This document shows positions 1 through 7,783 of a DNA stretch of 14,859 bases, one piece after another. The stretch comes from CAVPRW01 sp046727435 [NCBI: bacterium]. GTDB lineage: Bacteria; Tectomicrobia; Entotheonellia; J063. The stretch covers positions 1 to 14,859 of the forward strand of contig JBKPCR010000304.1 in NCBI GenBank assembly GCA_046727435.1. Direction: 5' to 3'. A model generated the notes under the pieces. That model searched no databases, had not been told where the DNA came from, and was given only the letters and a program-made list of their open reading frames with translations. Every line of letters begins with the position of its first letter. The stretch's first letter is position 1. A program made the position numbers and the translations under genes.

Positions 1-953
1 TTCGGTCTCAGCCATATCTAACCAACTGCCATGCTTCGGGGTGTAATGTATCTCCAGACGCTCCAGTAACCGCCGCGCCTCAGTTGGGGCAAAGGCCTCA
101 TACAAGGACGCGGGCTTATGGGTATTGAGATTGTCCATGACCAGCACAATTTTCTCGGCGTGCGGATACTGCTCATCGACCAACTCCCGTATCACATGAG
201 CGAAGTCTATGGCCGTCCGTCGCTCGGTCACCTTGACCCGCCGTTGCCCCGCCAACGGCTCGAATAGCATGAACAGATTGGCTGTGCCCTTCCGTTCATC
301 TTCATAATCGACGCGCACGGGCTGCCCCGGGGCTGCTGGGATGGGCTCCCGGGTTTCTGCCACTAGTTGTTTACTGGTCTCGTCCGGGCACACCTGCGGG
401 CGTCGGGGATCGTAGGGACGTGTGTAGACCTCCAGCACCTCCTCCATGGCACAGACAAACTCGGCGTTGGCCTGCGGGGGGATCACCCACTGCTGCTGCT
501 GCCACAGTTTGAGTGCGTTTTTTTGAGTGTGGTGCGGACGCACTCCGCACTGATGGTGTCGACGCTGTCCAGTTCCACCAGCTTGTTGGCCAATAACGTG
601 AGGGTCCACCGTACACGGCCTTCCGGGGGAGCGCTACAGGCCACAGCGATCAGCTGCGCCTCCTGGACCCCGTCCAGTTTGCGATACTGCCGGCCTGTTG
701 GGCGCTTGCGGGACAATGCCGTCTCCATACCCGCTTCGACCCAGGCCTGGCGCACCCGATGGACGGTGGCAGCGCTGGTGTCCAAGGCCTCAGCAATCTC
801 CGCGTCAGTCCAGCGGCGACCGCCGGCATCGACATCGGCTTTCAGCAGGATTCGCGCATGGAGCAGCTTCACCGCCGCGGCCCGTCTAGTGTTCACCAGG
901 GCCAATAGCTGTTCACGTTCTTCGGGGTCGAGCCGGACAACATATTTGTGCAT
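1..953 (-). CDS. IS630-family transposase, two frames joined by a -1 shift, C-terminus outside window
   Basis: DDE transposase that would move the IS element. The start is ATG at 953, preceded by a GAGGAG ribosome-binding site 7 bases upstream. An upstream in-frame start at 1007 has no such site. The first frame (953 to stop at 483, 156 residues) begins MHKYVVRLDPEERE and carries the N-terminal helix-turn-helix, with the motif DAEIAEALDTSAATVHRVR. The second frame, entered by a -1 shift in an A7 run at 518-524, reads without a stop to base 1. It contains the first catalytic Asp (CPDETSK), the second (VMDNLNTHKP), and a YTPKHGSWLDMAE segment with the final Glu. The catalytic triad therefore looks intact. 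Split IS630 transposases with frameshifting are known, so this may be functional rather than broken; a plain frameshift mutation is the alternative. Confidence 0.85.
518..524 (-). other. A7 slippery run, probable -1 frameshift site in the transposase
   Basis: On the minus strand the coding sequence reads CTC, then seven A, then CG. In frame 0 translation ends 11 codons later at 483. Re-reading one A gives LKKNALKLWQQQQWVIPPQ, the typical IS630 sequence at this point. Ribosomal -1 slippage or transcriptional slippage on A7 could both join the frames. A fixed indel mutation would look the same in a single sequence. Confidence 0.55.
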
Positions 954-1004
954 TAGTATTCTCCTCTGTGGGGTCCTCACCACAAGGAGAACCGACGACC
1001 TGAA

Positions 1005-1017
1005 CACTTGTCAAGTG
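1005..1017 (-). promoter_or_regulatory. 13-bp palindrome with TTGACA hexamer upstream of the transposase
   Basis: The bases CACTTGTCAAGTG form a perfect odd-centred palindrome. Read on the minus strand they include TTGACA, the sigma-70 -35 consensus, about 50 bases before the transposase start. I do not see a good -10 hexamer at 17 bases, so the promoter call is weak. The palindrome could instead be part of the transposase binding site. Confidence 0.25.
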
Positions 1018-1666
1018 AGTTCGGTTGAGGTACTAGCACATGCCCGGTAGGACGCCAAAAGACCACCCCAGTAAGCGGGTCATTTTGTACTGAAAGGCGC
1101 GATGGGGTTGGCCCTCCGAAAGATTGAGGGCTGGAACAGGCGTGCCGCGGTCCAGCGGGTGCGTGTTTGGGGTAGTAGACCGACTGCTCGTGTGGGCCGT
1201 TCTGAGCTATCATACGCGTAGGCGATGCCAAATTTCAAGGCGTTAGGGGGGGTCGATGGCCCACAGTTGGGACTGTTTTGAGCCATGAAGGAGATCAGGC
1301 GGGGCTCAATCCCCATGTCGCCGCAGGGTCTAGCCGCGCACTTCCTCCACGGATGTGGACGGTTTATTGTGCAAAATGATCAGAGGGATTAATCCACACA
1401 GCGGACCATTCAAGGTCACGTTGACCTAAAAGGTTGCCTTTGGTGGACGTGGTGCCTGCCATGTGGTGGAAAGGGGGCTCGCGGGGACTGCCGCTGAATA
1501 GGCACGCTTGCAGGGGGAGGTCAAGCCGTGTATAGGATCAGGGCTGTCGAAGGAAAGAATCGCTCTCGCTATTAGGAGGGACGCCGGCGCGAGGATCGGC
1601 GGAGGGCACACGAGGCCGCGCGACCGCTTGCCTGCGCCTGGTGAGCGCCGATGAAAGGGGGAGAGG
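1018..1666. other. Gene-poor stretch between the IS and the repeat protein
   Basis: About 650 bases without a convincing gene. Short open frames on the minus strand (977-1231 and 1080-1316) have no ribosome-binding site, no recognisable motif and an atypical composition. Part of this stretch could be decayed IS sequence, but I recognise no family. The only clear structure is the palindrome pair at 1386-1427. Just before 1667 there is a purine-rich ribosome-binding site, so the 3' part serves as the leader of the next gene. Confidence 0.5.
1386..1427. promoter_or_regulatory. Two neighbouring palindromes, operator-like
   Basis: GGATTAATCC (1386-1395) is a perfect 10-bp palindrome. Eighteen bases on, AGGTCA-CGT-TGACCT (1413-1427) is a perfect 6-bp inverted repeat with a 3-base spacer. 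Both lie 240-280 bases before the start at 1667. The spacing and symmetry suit a dimeric regulator, but no promoter hexamers were assigned and chance cannot be excluded. Confidence 0.25.
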
Positions 1667-3475
1667 ATGACACCTGCGCAAGAGAGCTGCACGGCCGGAT
1701 CAGCACCGGGGGACCTCACACGGCCCCACCAACCCCGCCATCCCGCAGCACATCCAACGTGGCGCCCTTCCGAACAATGGGTATGGCAGCGTCTCTGCGA
1801 AGGCGCGATCGCTGATTTCAACGCGCGTGATGAGAAGGTGCTGGACCCATCAAATCCCACAGCATGGGATGACACGCGCACGGTGAGCACCATCTTTCTG
1901 GAGACCGTGCTCCTGCAGGAGCCCTATCATAGTGCACTACCCCGCCAAGGCGTGCGCATCGTGGGGGCACGGTTCGAGGAGGTGTTCGCACTAGAGCATG
2001 CCCGTCTTGGGCATATGCTGTGGCTGGACTGCACTCGGTTTGAGCAGGAGGTGCAGCTTTCGGGGTTAAACAGCACAAATACTCTGTCGCTCGAAGGGTC
2101 CTATTTCGCGCGGACGCTCAAGCTGTCCGGCGCCCAGATTGAGGGGCGGCTCGTACTCCGCGGTGCCCGCTGCACCGGTCTACTCGACATGGAGGGGCTC
2201 AAGGTGGAGGCGAGCCTGTTCATGGATACGGTAGGCAGCCAGACGGCGCAGTTTGCTAAGGTGGTCCTCCGCAGCGCCCAGATTGGAGGGGAGCTTGTAC
2301 TCCGCGGTGCCCGCTGCACCGGTCCACTCGACATGAACGGGCTCAAGGTGGAGGCGAGCCTGCTCATGGATACGGTAGACAGCCAGACGGCGCAGTTTGC
2401 TGAGGTGGTCCTCCGCAGCGCCCGGATCGGGCGACAGCTCGTACTCGATGGTACCCGCTGCACCGGTCTACTCGACATGGAGGGGCTGAAGGTGGAGACT
2501 GACCTGTTCATGCGTACACAAGGCAGCCAGACGGCGCAGTTTGCTGAGGTGGTCCTCCGCGGCGCCCAGATTGGGGGGCAACTCAGTCTGCGCGGTGCCT
2601 GCTGCATCGGCCTGCTCGACATGGAGGGGCTGAAAGTGGAGAGGGACCTGTTCATACATACACAAAGCAACCAGATGGCGCAGTTTGCCGAAGTCAACCT
2701 GCCCTGGGCCAGGGTCGGGGGACAGTTTGTACTCCGGGGTGCCCGCTGCACCGGCCCGTTCAACCTAACCGGGGCCTCCATCCAAGGTGAGTTCCACCTG
2801 GGTGAGTCGGACGAAGTCATGCCACGGTGGAAAGAGGATGCACGGCTCATCCTGCGGAACGCCACGGTCGGCGCAATCCAGTGCCCGCCGGGGCTCGATG
2901 CTTGGCCCGCCCTTGAACTAGGCGGGTTCACCTACAAGCAGTTGGGTGGCTTCTCACCTGGGGACCACACAACGGAGATGGCCACCCGCCCACCCGCTTG
3001 GTTTGTCCAATGGCTCGAGAAAGACCGGACCTTTTCCCCGCAACCCTATCACCAGCTGGCGAACGTGCTGCGGAGCATGGGACACATAGAAACCGCCGAC
3101 GCGGTACTCTACACAGGCAAGGAGCGGGAGCGCCGCGCCGCGGGATGGTGGAAGTGGGGGGGCATGAGCCTGTTGAAATGGACCATCGGCTACGGCTACG
3201 GCTACCGATACTTTTATGCCTTGTGGTGGGTAGTGGGGATCACGCTCATCGGCGCCCTTATCTTGGGAACCACGCTCCAGGGCCCAGATTTCACGCTCAT
3301 CAGGCGGTTGGCCTATAGCTTCGATTTGTTGTTGCCCATCGTGGAACTGGATAAGCGTCATTCGCTTGAGGGCATAGACGGCTGGCCACGGTACTACTTC
3401 TATGTCCATGACTTACTCGGGTATGTGTTGGGCTCGTTCATTGTCGCCGGTCTCGCGGGACTCACGAAGAAGTAA
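1667..3475 (+). CDS. Membrane-anchored protein with pentapeptide-like beta-solenoid repeats
   Basis: 602 residues; ATG at 1667 directly follows a GGGGGAGAGG ribosome-binding stretch. Residues 1-90 are non-repetitive. Residues about 110-390 are rich in alternating hydrophobic/small-residue strands such as LVLRGARCTGLLDMEGLKV, resembling the pentapeptide-like solenoids seen in large actinobacterial and cyanobacterial proteins often labelled membrane-associated oxidoreductase. From residue 153 the pattern becomes an exact 48-residue repeat. A conserved segment follows (PYHQLANVLRSMGHIETAD, about 460-480), then a Gly/Tyr-rich GYGYGYRYFY stretch. Membrane segments follow at about 515-537 and 576-600, with a weaker hydrophobic stretch at 546-563. 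The soluble solenoid probably faces one side of the membrane and is anchored by the C-terminus. I see no catalytic motif, so a scaffold or binding role is more likely than an enzyme. It stands alone; the next gene is convergent. Confidence 0.8.
   Translation: MTPAQESCTAGSAPGDLTRPHQPRHPAAHPTWRPSEQWVWQRLCEGAIADFNARDEKVLDPSNPTAWDDTRTVSTIFLETVLLQEPYHSALPRQGVRIVGARFEEVFALEHARLGHMLWLDCTRFEQEVQLSGLNSTNTLSLEGSYFARTLKLSGAQIEGRLVLRGARCTGLLDMEGLKVEASLFMDTVGSQTAQFAKVVLRSAQIGGELVLRGARCTGPLDMNGLKVEASLLMDTVDSQTAQFAEVVLRSARIGRQLVLDGTRCTGLLDMEGLKVETDLFMRTQGSQTAQFAEVVLRGAQIGGQLSLRGACCIGLLDMEGLKVERDLFIHTQSNQMAQFAEVNLPWARVGGQFVLRGARCTGPFNLTGASIQGEFHLGESDEVMPRWKEDARLILRNATVGAIQCPPGLDAWPALELGGFTYKQLGGFSPGDHTTEMATRPPAWFVQWLEKDRTFSPQPYHQLANVLRSMGHIETADAVLYTGKERERRAAGWWKWGGMSLLKWTIGYGYGYRYFYALWWVVGITLIGALILGTTLQGPDFTLIRRLAYSFDLLLPIVELDKRHSLEGIDGWPRYYFYVHDLLGYVLGSFIVAGLAGLTKK
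2123..2809 (+). repeat. Tandem 144-bp coding repeats, four full copies plus a partial fifth
   Basis: Repeat units begin at 2123, 2267, 2411, 2555 and 2699, exactly 144 bases (48 codons) apart. The partial fifth unit fades out near 2809. Each unit encodes a version of LRSAQIGGxLVLRGARCTG, then LLDMEGLKVE and SQTAQFAEVV. Units 1 to 4 are very similar even at the DNA level, which indicates recent duplication or gene conversion. The fifth unit is more diverged. Copy number may vary between strains, and assembly collapse is a risk here. Confidence 0.9.
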
Positions 3476-4010
3476 CCCCGCAAGGTAACACGTGCGTCTT
3501 TGGTTACATTCTTGAGATTTTGCCGATTAACTTGTTCAAATCCATGGAGTAGAGGCGCGGATATACCACAGCAGCGTGTCGTAATTTGGGAAGAACGCGA
3601 CATGTATTCGCAATCCATGGAATATGCAGGGGTGGGAAATGCAGTACTTAGGCGCGGGGCCAATCGCAGAATTCGTTTTTTAGGCCGCAAGGCGACACAG
3701 CAGGATTCTGGGCACGTAGATACGCGGCATACATCCAAAGAGTTCATGGCCACGCTGGAGGGCGATCAGCATGCGGTGGCCCGCAGATTGGTACGCTCTC
3801 CAGCTCTTGCTGTCTTTTCCTGCCCTCATGCACGGCGAACGTGGCCTCTTACACCTATCGACCGTAGTCTCCACGTTCGATCTTGCCTGCGGGTCCCATC
3901 ACCATAGCGGTCAACCCCACCACGTGGTGAATGGTTGTCCACGAGACCGCAACCCTTCCGGCTCTTCGAAACCGCACGGGAAAGAGGCGGGTCCCTTGCC
4001 TTAGCACCCA
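3476..4010. other. Intergenic region between convergent genes
   Basis: 535 bases between the end of the repeat protein (plus) and the end of the endolysin gene (minus). A 135-codon plus-strand frame (3500-3907) has no convincing ribosome-binding site and no family resemblance, so I do not call it. No U-tract terminator was found for either gene. The notable structure is the symmetric element at 3907-3950. Confidence 0.5.
3907..3950. repeat. Nested palindrome, possible cruciform, operator or shared terminator
   Basis: The core CACCACGTGGTG (3918-3929) is a perfect 12-bp palindrome. It is flanked by AACC (3913-3916) and GGTT (3933-3936), then by GCGGTC (3907-3912) and GACCGC (3945-3950), with an 8-base insertion on the right arm. 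It sits between convergent genes, where a two-way transcription stop would fit, although there is no flanking T run. The zero-length loop favours a protein-binding site or cruciform. Confidence 0.35.
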
Positions 4011-5255
4011 CTAAAGGCTCATCACTGACTTGGCGCGCTTCAGGAGGCGTCGGCGGTCTTCGAGCCCGTTGAGCCCCCCGTTGATGCGCTTGGTGATGCC
4101 GGTTAGATCATCGGCATCGGCGAGCGTGTTGAGGTCGCGCTTGGCCCAGAACCAGCCTGCGACATCGACGCACAGATCGGGATCAGTGGCGAGCAACTCG
4201 GGATTGGCGAGGAGTTCTGCTTCCCGGCTGATGGCGCGTCCGTATTCGCGGTAGTTGGCGCGCCCGGTCAGCTGGATGAGCCCGCGCCCCTTGAAGCGGC
4301 GGCCATCGCCGGGCTGCGTATTACCCAGGTCATGGCGGCCTTCGTACGCCTCGCCGCTGGCGATTTCGGCCCGGAAGCGCAACTCGCCCGATTCATGGCC
4401 GATCTGGGCGAGGAAGTGGGCTTGGCGCAGGGGCGTGTCGATCTGGCGGTTGGCCATGACGCTCGTAATGCGCTTCGAGAGGTCGGCCACATCCTGGTCG
4501 GCCGCCCGCAGGTAGATGAGGGCCAGCAGGGCGGCGTCGAGGTCGGGGGGCAACGATTCACACAAGCTCGTCACCACCGACCCTCCTGGGTCGACCCGGC
4601 CGTCCGGCGCCGGCTCGCCCAAGACGCTGCGCTGAAACGCCATGATGGCCTTGAGTGTCTTCGGGCCGAACACGCCATCGGTCTTGAGCGCGTCGTCGTC
4701 GATCTCCATCCGCCCGGCCGCCGCACACAGGTTGAGCAGGCGCTGCACGGTTTCGACATCGTCGCGCTGGTTCGGACATTGCGGACCGACCGCGGCCAGG
4801 ATGATGCCGGCACCGCCCCTGGAAGCAGAGGCGGGCGCGGCTCGTTGGGCATTGACAGCCGCGCGCAGCACCGGTGATGGCGTCGGAGCAGGAATCGACG
4901 CACTGTCGCGCCGCTCGAAGTGGGGTGCATCCTTGAAGGACGGCCAGTGGCCGCCCCATCGGTTGGCCGGGTCGAGGTGTTCCCAGTATTCCCCGAGGGC
5001 GCGCAGCTCTTCAATTTCGTAGGTGAGCTTCAGCGCGCCGTCGGGCGCTTCCCGGAAAAAGTTGAGGTCGATGGCCAGCCGCTTGAGATGCAGGCTCTTC
5101 ATGGTCTTGCTGCGGCCGTGCTTCACGTGCAGGGCTTGCTGTTCCGGCGTGCGGTAGAGCTCGCCACCGGAGACGAGGAACCCGAGTTCGGACGCCTTCT
5201 GGATCAGCTCCGACACGTGCAGCAGGAACACCGCTTGTTCGCGTACGAGGCTCAT
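4011..5255 (-). CDS. Modular endolysin: M15 peptidase, peptidoglycan-binding domain and GH19 lysozyme/chitinase-like domain
   Basis: 414 residues from ATG at 5255; a GTG one codon earlier is possible. The N-terminal part (about 5-115) is an M15 metallopeptidase of the phage L-Ala-D-Glu endopeptidase type. Zinc ligands are visible in SLHLKRLAIDLNF (His56, Asp63) and APHFE (His112), with conserved RWGGHW between. A Pro/Ala-rich linker leads to a peptidoglycan-binding domain at about 165-230 (DGVFGPKTLKAIMAFQ). The C-terminal half (about 240-410) is a glycoside hydrolase family 19 fold with the catalytic Glu in GHESGELRF (Glu288) and the signature GRGLIQLTGRANYREYG. It should therefore cut both peptide and glycan bonds of peptidoglycan. 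There is no signal peptide, consistent with export through the holin encoded just upstream; stop and start overlap as TGATG. This is a phage-type lysis function with no phage structural genes nearby. Confidence 0.9.
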   Translation of the reverse strand: MSLVREQAVFLLHVSELIQKASELGFLVSGGELYRTPEQQALHVKHGRSKTMKSLHLKRLAIDLNFFREAPDGALKLTYEIEELRALGEYWEHLDPANRWGGHWPSFKDAPHFERRDSASIPAPTPSPVLRAAVNAQRAAPASASRGGAGIILAAVGPQCPNQRDDVETVQRLLNLCAAAGRMEIDDDALKTDGVFGPKTLKAIMAFQRSVLGEPAPDGRVDPGGSVVTSLCESLPPDLDAALLALIYLRAADQDVADLSKRITSVMANRQIDTPLRQAHFLAQIGHESGELRFRAEIASGEAYEGRHDLGNTQPGDGRRFKGRGLIQLTGRANYREYGRAISREAELLANPELLATDPDLCVDVAGWFWAKRDLNTLADADDLTGITKRINGGLNGLEDRRRLLKRAKSVMSL

Positions 5256-5890
5256 CACCGGCCCTCCCCTGGGGCACTCCCTTGCTGTGCGCGTATCGCT
5301 TCGTTGAGGGTACTGAGTTTCTCTTCCTTGCTCTTGCTCCCCACGCTCGATCCAAAAAAGAACTGGATGATCGCCGACAGCGACACGCCAAGCAGGAAGC
5401 CGAGGACAGTGTCAATGACGCGTAAGGCTTGGTGACTGCCACCATTGGAGTAATCATAGACAAACGCGGCCCAGAAAATGAAGATGAAGGTCAGCAGGGA
5501 AAGGCCAGTGGCGTAGTAGTAGATGAAGCGCCTGGCAAAGCGGTCGTCGCTGGCCAGCGTCGCCTGCTGCAGAGCGCGTGCGCTGGCACGGTCGGCCTGG
5601 TGCAGCCGCTCGACCTCGAGCGCATGGGCGTCGGCCTGCTGCCGGTAGTCGAGGAGCTTCGCCTGGTAGTGGAACTCGAATTCCTTCAGTTGTGCCCATT
5701 GTGCCTTGGTGAGTTTGTCCTCCGCGGCATCGTTGATGTCGATGCCAGTTGTTTCCTCGATCAAGCCGGCGATTTCCTCGGTCCCCTTGTCCAATGCGCC
5801 GCGAAACACGCCGCTGAGCAGATCGAGCCCGTGCTTGGCGAGTGCCGGGGCGATGGCCGCGAGTGCCGCCGCAATGAGTGGTACTGGCAT
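5255..5890 (-). CDS. Holin-like protein of the GTA/3TM holin type
   Basis: 211 residues; ATG at 5890 with an AGGGGG ribosome-binding site 9 bases upstream. An Ala-rich hydrophobic N-terminus (4-19) is followed by a charged helical section (35-118, likely coiled coil, KLLDYRQQADAHALEVERL). Two strong membrane segments follow at 121-145 and 155-180, then FFGSSVGSKSKEEK, a C-terminal signature I associate with the three-membrane-segment holin family linked to gene transfer agents. The role would be to permeabilise the inner membrane so the downstream endolysin reaches the wall. The stop codon overlaps the endolysin ATG by one base, so the two are translationally coupled. The family assignment rests on motif memory; the lysis role is strongly supported by the neighbour. 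Confidence 0.8.
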   Translation of the reverse strand: MPVPLIAAALAAIAPALAKHGLDLLSGVFRGALDKGTEEIAGLIEETTGIDINDAAEDKLTKAQWAQLKEFEFHYQAKLLDYRQQADAHALEVERLHQADRASARALQQATLASDDRFARRFIYYYATGLSLLTFIFIFWAAFVYDYSNGGSHQALRVIDTVLGFLLGVSLSAIIQFFFGSSVGSKSKEEKLSTLNEAIRAQQGSAPGEGR

Positions 5891-6081
5891 ATGCAGTCCC
5901 CCTTCTATGAAGTGACCGTGGATGTTGCGAACCTCGCATATACACCCTTTACGGCTGCGTAGACGCCCACATTCCTTCTTCGCGTAAAATGTCGGACGGG
6001 GAGGGCGACAGACCCTCTATGCACGAAAAATTGCCACAGAGCCCGCTTTATATTCTCGGGTCACAACCGTTATGCATCGTC

Positions 6082-6111
6082 CAAGGAGCGACATCATGGT
6101 CGAGCTCCTTG
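6082..6111 (-). other. Hairpin overlapping the stop codon of the membrane protein gene
   Basis: CAAGGAG and CTCCTTG, with inner CGAC/GTCG, form an 11-bp stem with a 2-base bulge and a 6-base loop, spanning the end of the gene that stops at 6094. There is no following T run on the minus strand. It may protect the mRNA 3' end or slow transcription before the holin gene; this is weakly supported. Confidence 0.3.
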
Positions 6112-7671
6112 AATGAAGGCCTGGCACTCTTCATGAAACCTGGTCAACACATCGTAGTCGATGTGTTGCTTCTTGGAGATCTGCTCAAGACACTCAGGCG
6201 TCAGGAGAGCCACATCCCAAACCGTCCTGACCCCTTCCTGGTTCAGCTTCGCCCAGGTCTCCTGCCCGAGGCACGCTTGCAGATGCTCGAGGCTTAACCT
6301 CCGGTGCAGGGCAACCAAAAACCCCTCTCCGAGGTCCGTTTGCCGACCTAGCACCCTGAGGTCTCCCTCCGGAAGGGCCTGCAGTTGGGCGAGGTACTTG
6401 AGGGTGGCTTTCCTCAACTTGAGGTCTTCCTCTCTGTCCAAATTGAACCTTCTGGCGATCTCGGAGGGTTCGTAACGGTTGTCGGACCGCCACTGGCCAA
6501 GGACCTCATTCCCTCTTTCGGTGAGACCCTGCAGAAATAACACCACCAAAAACCCGCTGAAGAACGCCAGGGCGGCCTGTGCCTGGAGGTTCGTCAGTTG
6601 AATGAAGGTAAAGGTCCCTCCAAAGAAGATCACGATGACAATGGCCACATAAGGCGCCAGCACTAGCCGCATCGCGAACTCCCTGAACGCGTTCACCTCT
6701 TGGCGGCCGCGCTGAAAGAGGTCGATCACGAACACGAGGGCCCCCAGGAAGCCGCACGCCGGAACGAAAAGGGAGAACGACAGGCCCGTATCAAAAAAGG
6801 TCAGGCTCTCGATCTTCTCCTGTCGCATCCACAGCCATAAGACGAAGAACATCACGCCCCAGCTGGCGACGCTGGCGATGGCCAGCCAGGCATTGGGGTC
6901 GAGATGCTCCTCCGCGGCGAGCTTCAGCTCGCTACTTCGTCCGAGGGACCTTTCGGCCCTTTTGCCCAACATCAGATCGACGGCAGCCCACGATGCGAGG
7001 ACGACGATCCCCGGGATGAGGAGCAGCAGGCCGACGGGAGTTGAGGCGGGCAGCAACACCATTGAGAGGTTCGCCCTCTCCGAGATCTTCAGATCTGTTG
7101 TCCTCTCTTGATACCCGTCGGCGACGTACCTGATTTGTCCCGCGCCAGCCTTGAGGTTTTCGACAAGGACCTCACCATTGTCCTTCGCCCAGGCCCTGAC
7201 GGTGAGGCCGAGGGCATCGGTCACCTCCACCAGGGCATGGGGGATCGGCTTGCCTCTGGAATTGGTGATCACCCCCTTCAGAGTCGGGACGATCTTTAGG
7301 TCTCGGATGATAATAATGTCGCTCCCTGCATCGGCAGGCACTTGATCCTCGGACTTCACGTACATGTCTCTATCATGGGTCCAGCAGGTCAGGACTTTCA
7401 GCTCGCGAGGAATACCGATAAGGGTAAATCTCCCCTGCTCCTCTGAGATCGCATGCCGAAGCCCAGACTCCTTGTCCCACCAGCACAGGATGGGCAGGCC
7501 GACGATCGGACGGCCCACTTCATCCTGGACGATGCCGTGGACCGCGAAGGCGCCGCTTTCCTCCTCTATGATGACCTCCGGCGGTGCCCCCATCGCCAAC
7601 AGCGACGTAAAGACCATTAGGAGGTACGTGAAGAGACTGAAGCTGCTGAGGAAAAGCGCTCTCGTCGCCAT
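6094..7671 (-). CDS. Secretory membrane protein: signal peptide, two Ig-like/carboxypeptidase-regulatory domains, five membrane segments, helical C-terminus
   Basis: 525 residues; ATG at 7671, six bases after AGGAGG. Residues 1-29 are a signal peptide or signal anchor. Two beta-sandwich repeats of the carboxypeptidase regulatory-like kind follow: about 42-125 (VHGIVQDEVGRPIVGLPIL ... GRFTLIGIP) and about 131-206 (LKGVITNSRGKPIPHALVEV). Hydrophobic segments lie at about 212-232, 262-282, 295-317, 336-356 and 364-383. The soluble C-terminal region (390-525) is helical. Its last part (GVRTVWDVALLTPECLEQIS) resembles the helix-hairpin-helix-like repeats that occur in DUF4332-type proteins. I do not recognise the whole protein. 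A surface sensor or transporter-associated role is possible: external sandwich domains, a membrane core, and an internal helical domain. It precedes the holin by about 200 bases on the same strand, but co-function with lysis is unproven. Confidence 0.8.
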   Translation of the reverse strand: MATRALFLSSFSLFTYLLMVFTSLLAMGAPPEVIIEEESGAFAVHGIVQDEVGRPIVGLPILCWWDKESGLRHAISEEQGRFTLIGIPRELKVLTCWTHDRDMYVKSEDQVPADAGSDIIIIRDLKIVPTLKGVITNSRGKPIPHALVEVTDALGLTVRAWAKDNGEVLVENLKAGAGQIRYVADGYQERTTDLKISERANLSMVLLPASTPVGLLLLIPGIVVLASWAAVDLMLGKRAERSLGRSSELKLAAEEHLDPNAWLAIASVASWGVMFFVLWLWMRQEKIESLTFFDTGLSFSLFVPACGFLGALVFVIDLFQRGRQEVNAFREFAMRLVLAPYVAIVIVIFFGGTFTFIQLTNLQAQAALAFFSGFLVVLFLQGLTERGNEVLGQWRSDNRYEPSEIARRFNLDREEDLKLRKATLKYLAQLQALPEGDLRVLGRQTDLGEGFLVALHRRLSLEHLQACLGQETWAKLNQEGVRTVWDVALLTPECLEQISKKQHIDYDVLTRFHEECQAFIQGARP

Positions 7672-7783
7672 GGCCCACCTCCTGTCGTCAACCCTGCTCC
7701 GCCTACCGGGATGGACATTCGGGTCTGCAGGTCTCTAACAGTCCCCGAACTCGGGGAGGGGCTCGCCGGTGACGTTCGTCACA

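Larger units (their letters stand above)
1..1040 (-). mobile_element. IS630-family insertion sequence, partial (runs off left edge)
   Basis: The left kilobase is the 5' portion of an IS630-type element, identified from its transposase. Only the end upstream of the transposase start is inside the window. Its outer boundary cannot be fixed, because the partner inverted repeat lies beyond base 1; the value 1040 is approximate. The non-coding lead (about 954-1040) holds a short palindrome with a TTGACA hexamer, a plausible place for the transposase promoter and terminal repeat. IS630 elements typically insert at TA dinucleotides, but I could not verify a target duplication. Confidence 0.75.

Noticed and set aside
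1080-1316. Minus-strand frame that might be a degenerate transposase
   Set aside because: No transposase motif could be recognised and alternate frames contain stops, so it was left as unassigned intergenic sequence.
2123-2809. CRISPR-like periodic repeats
   Set aside because: The 144-bp period is in frame and encodes a 48-residue protein repeat throughout, with no unique spacers between short repeats.
2101-2931. Minus-strand open frame (276 codons) opposite the solenoid repeats
   Set aside because: It is only a mirror of the 144-bp repeats, with no start signal and no recognisable protein features.
3500-3907. 135-codon plus-strand frame after the solenoid gene
   Set aside because: There is no credible ribosome-binding site, the amino acid composition is random-looking, and there is no family resemblance.
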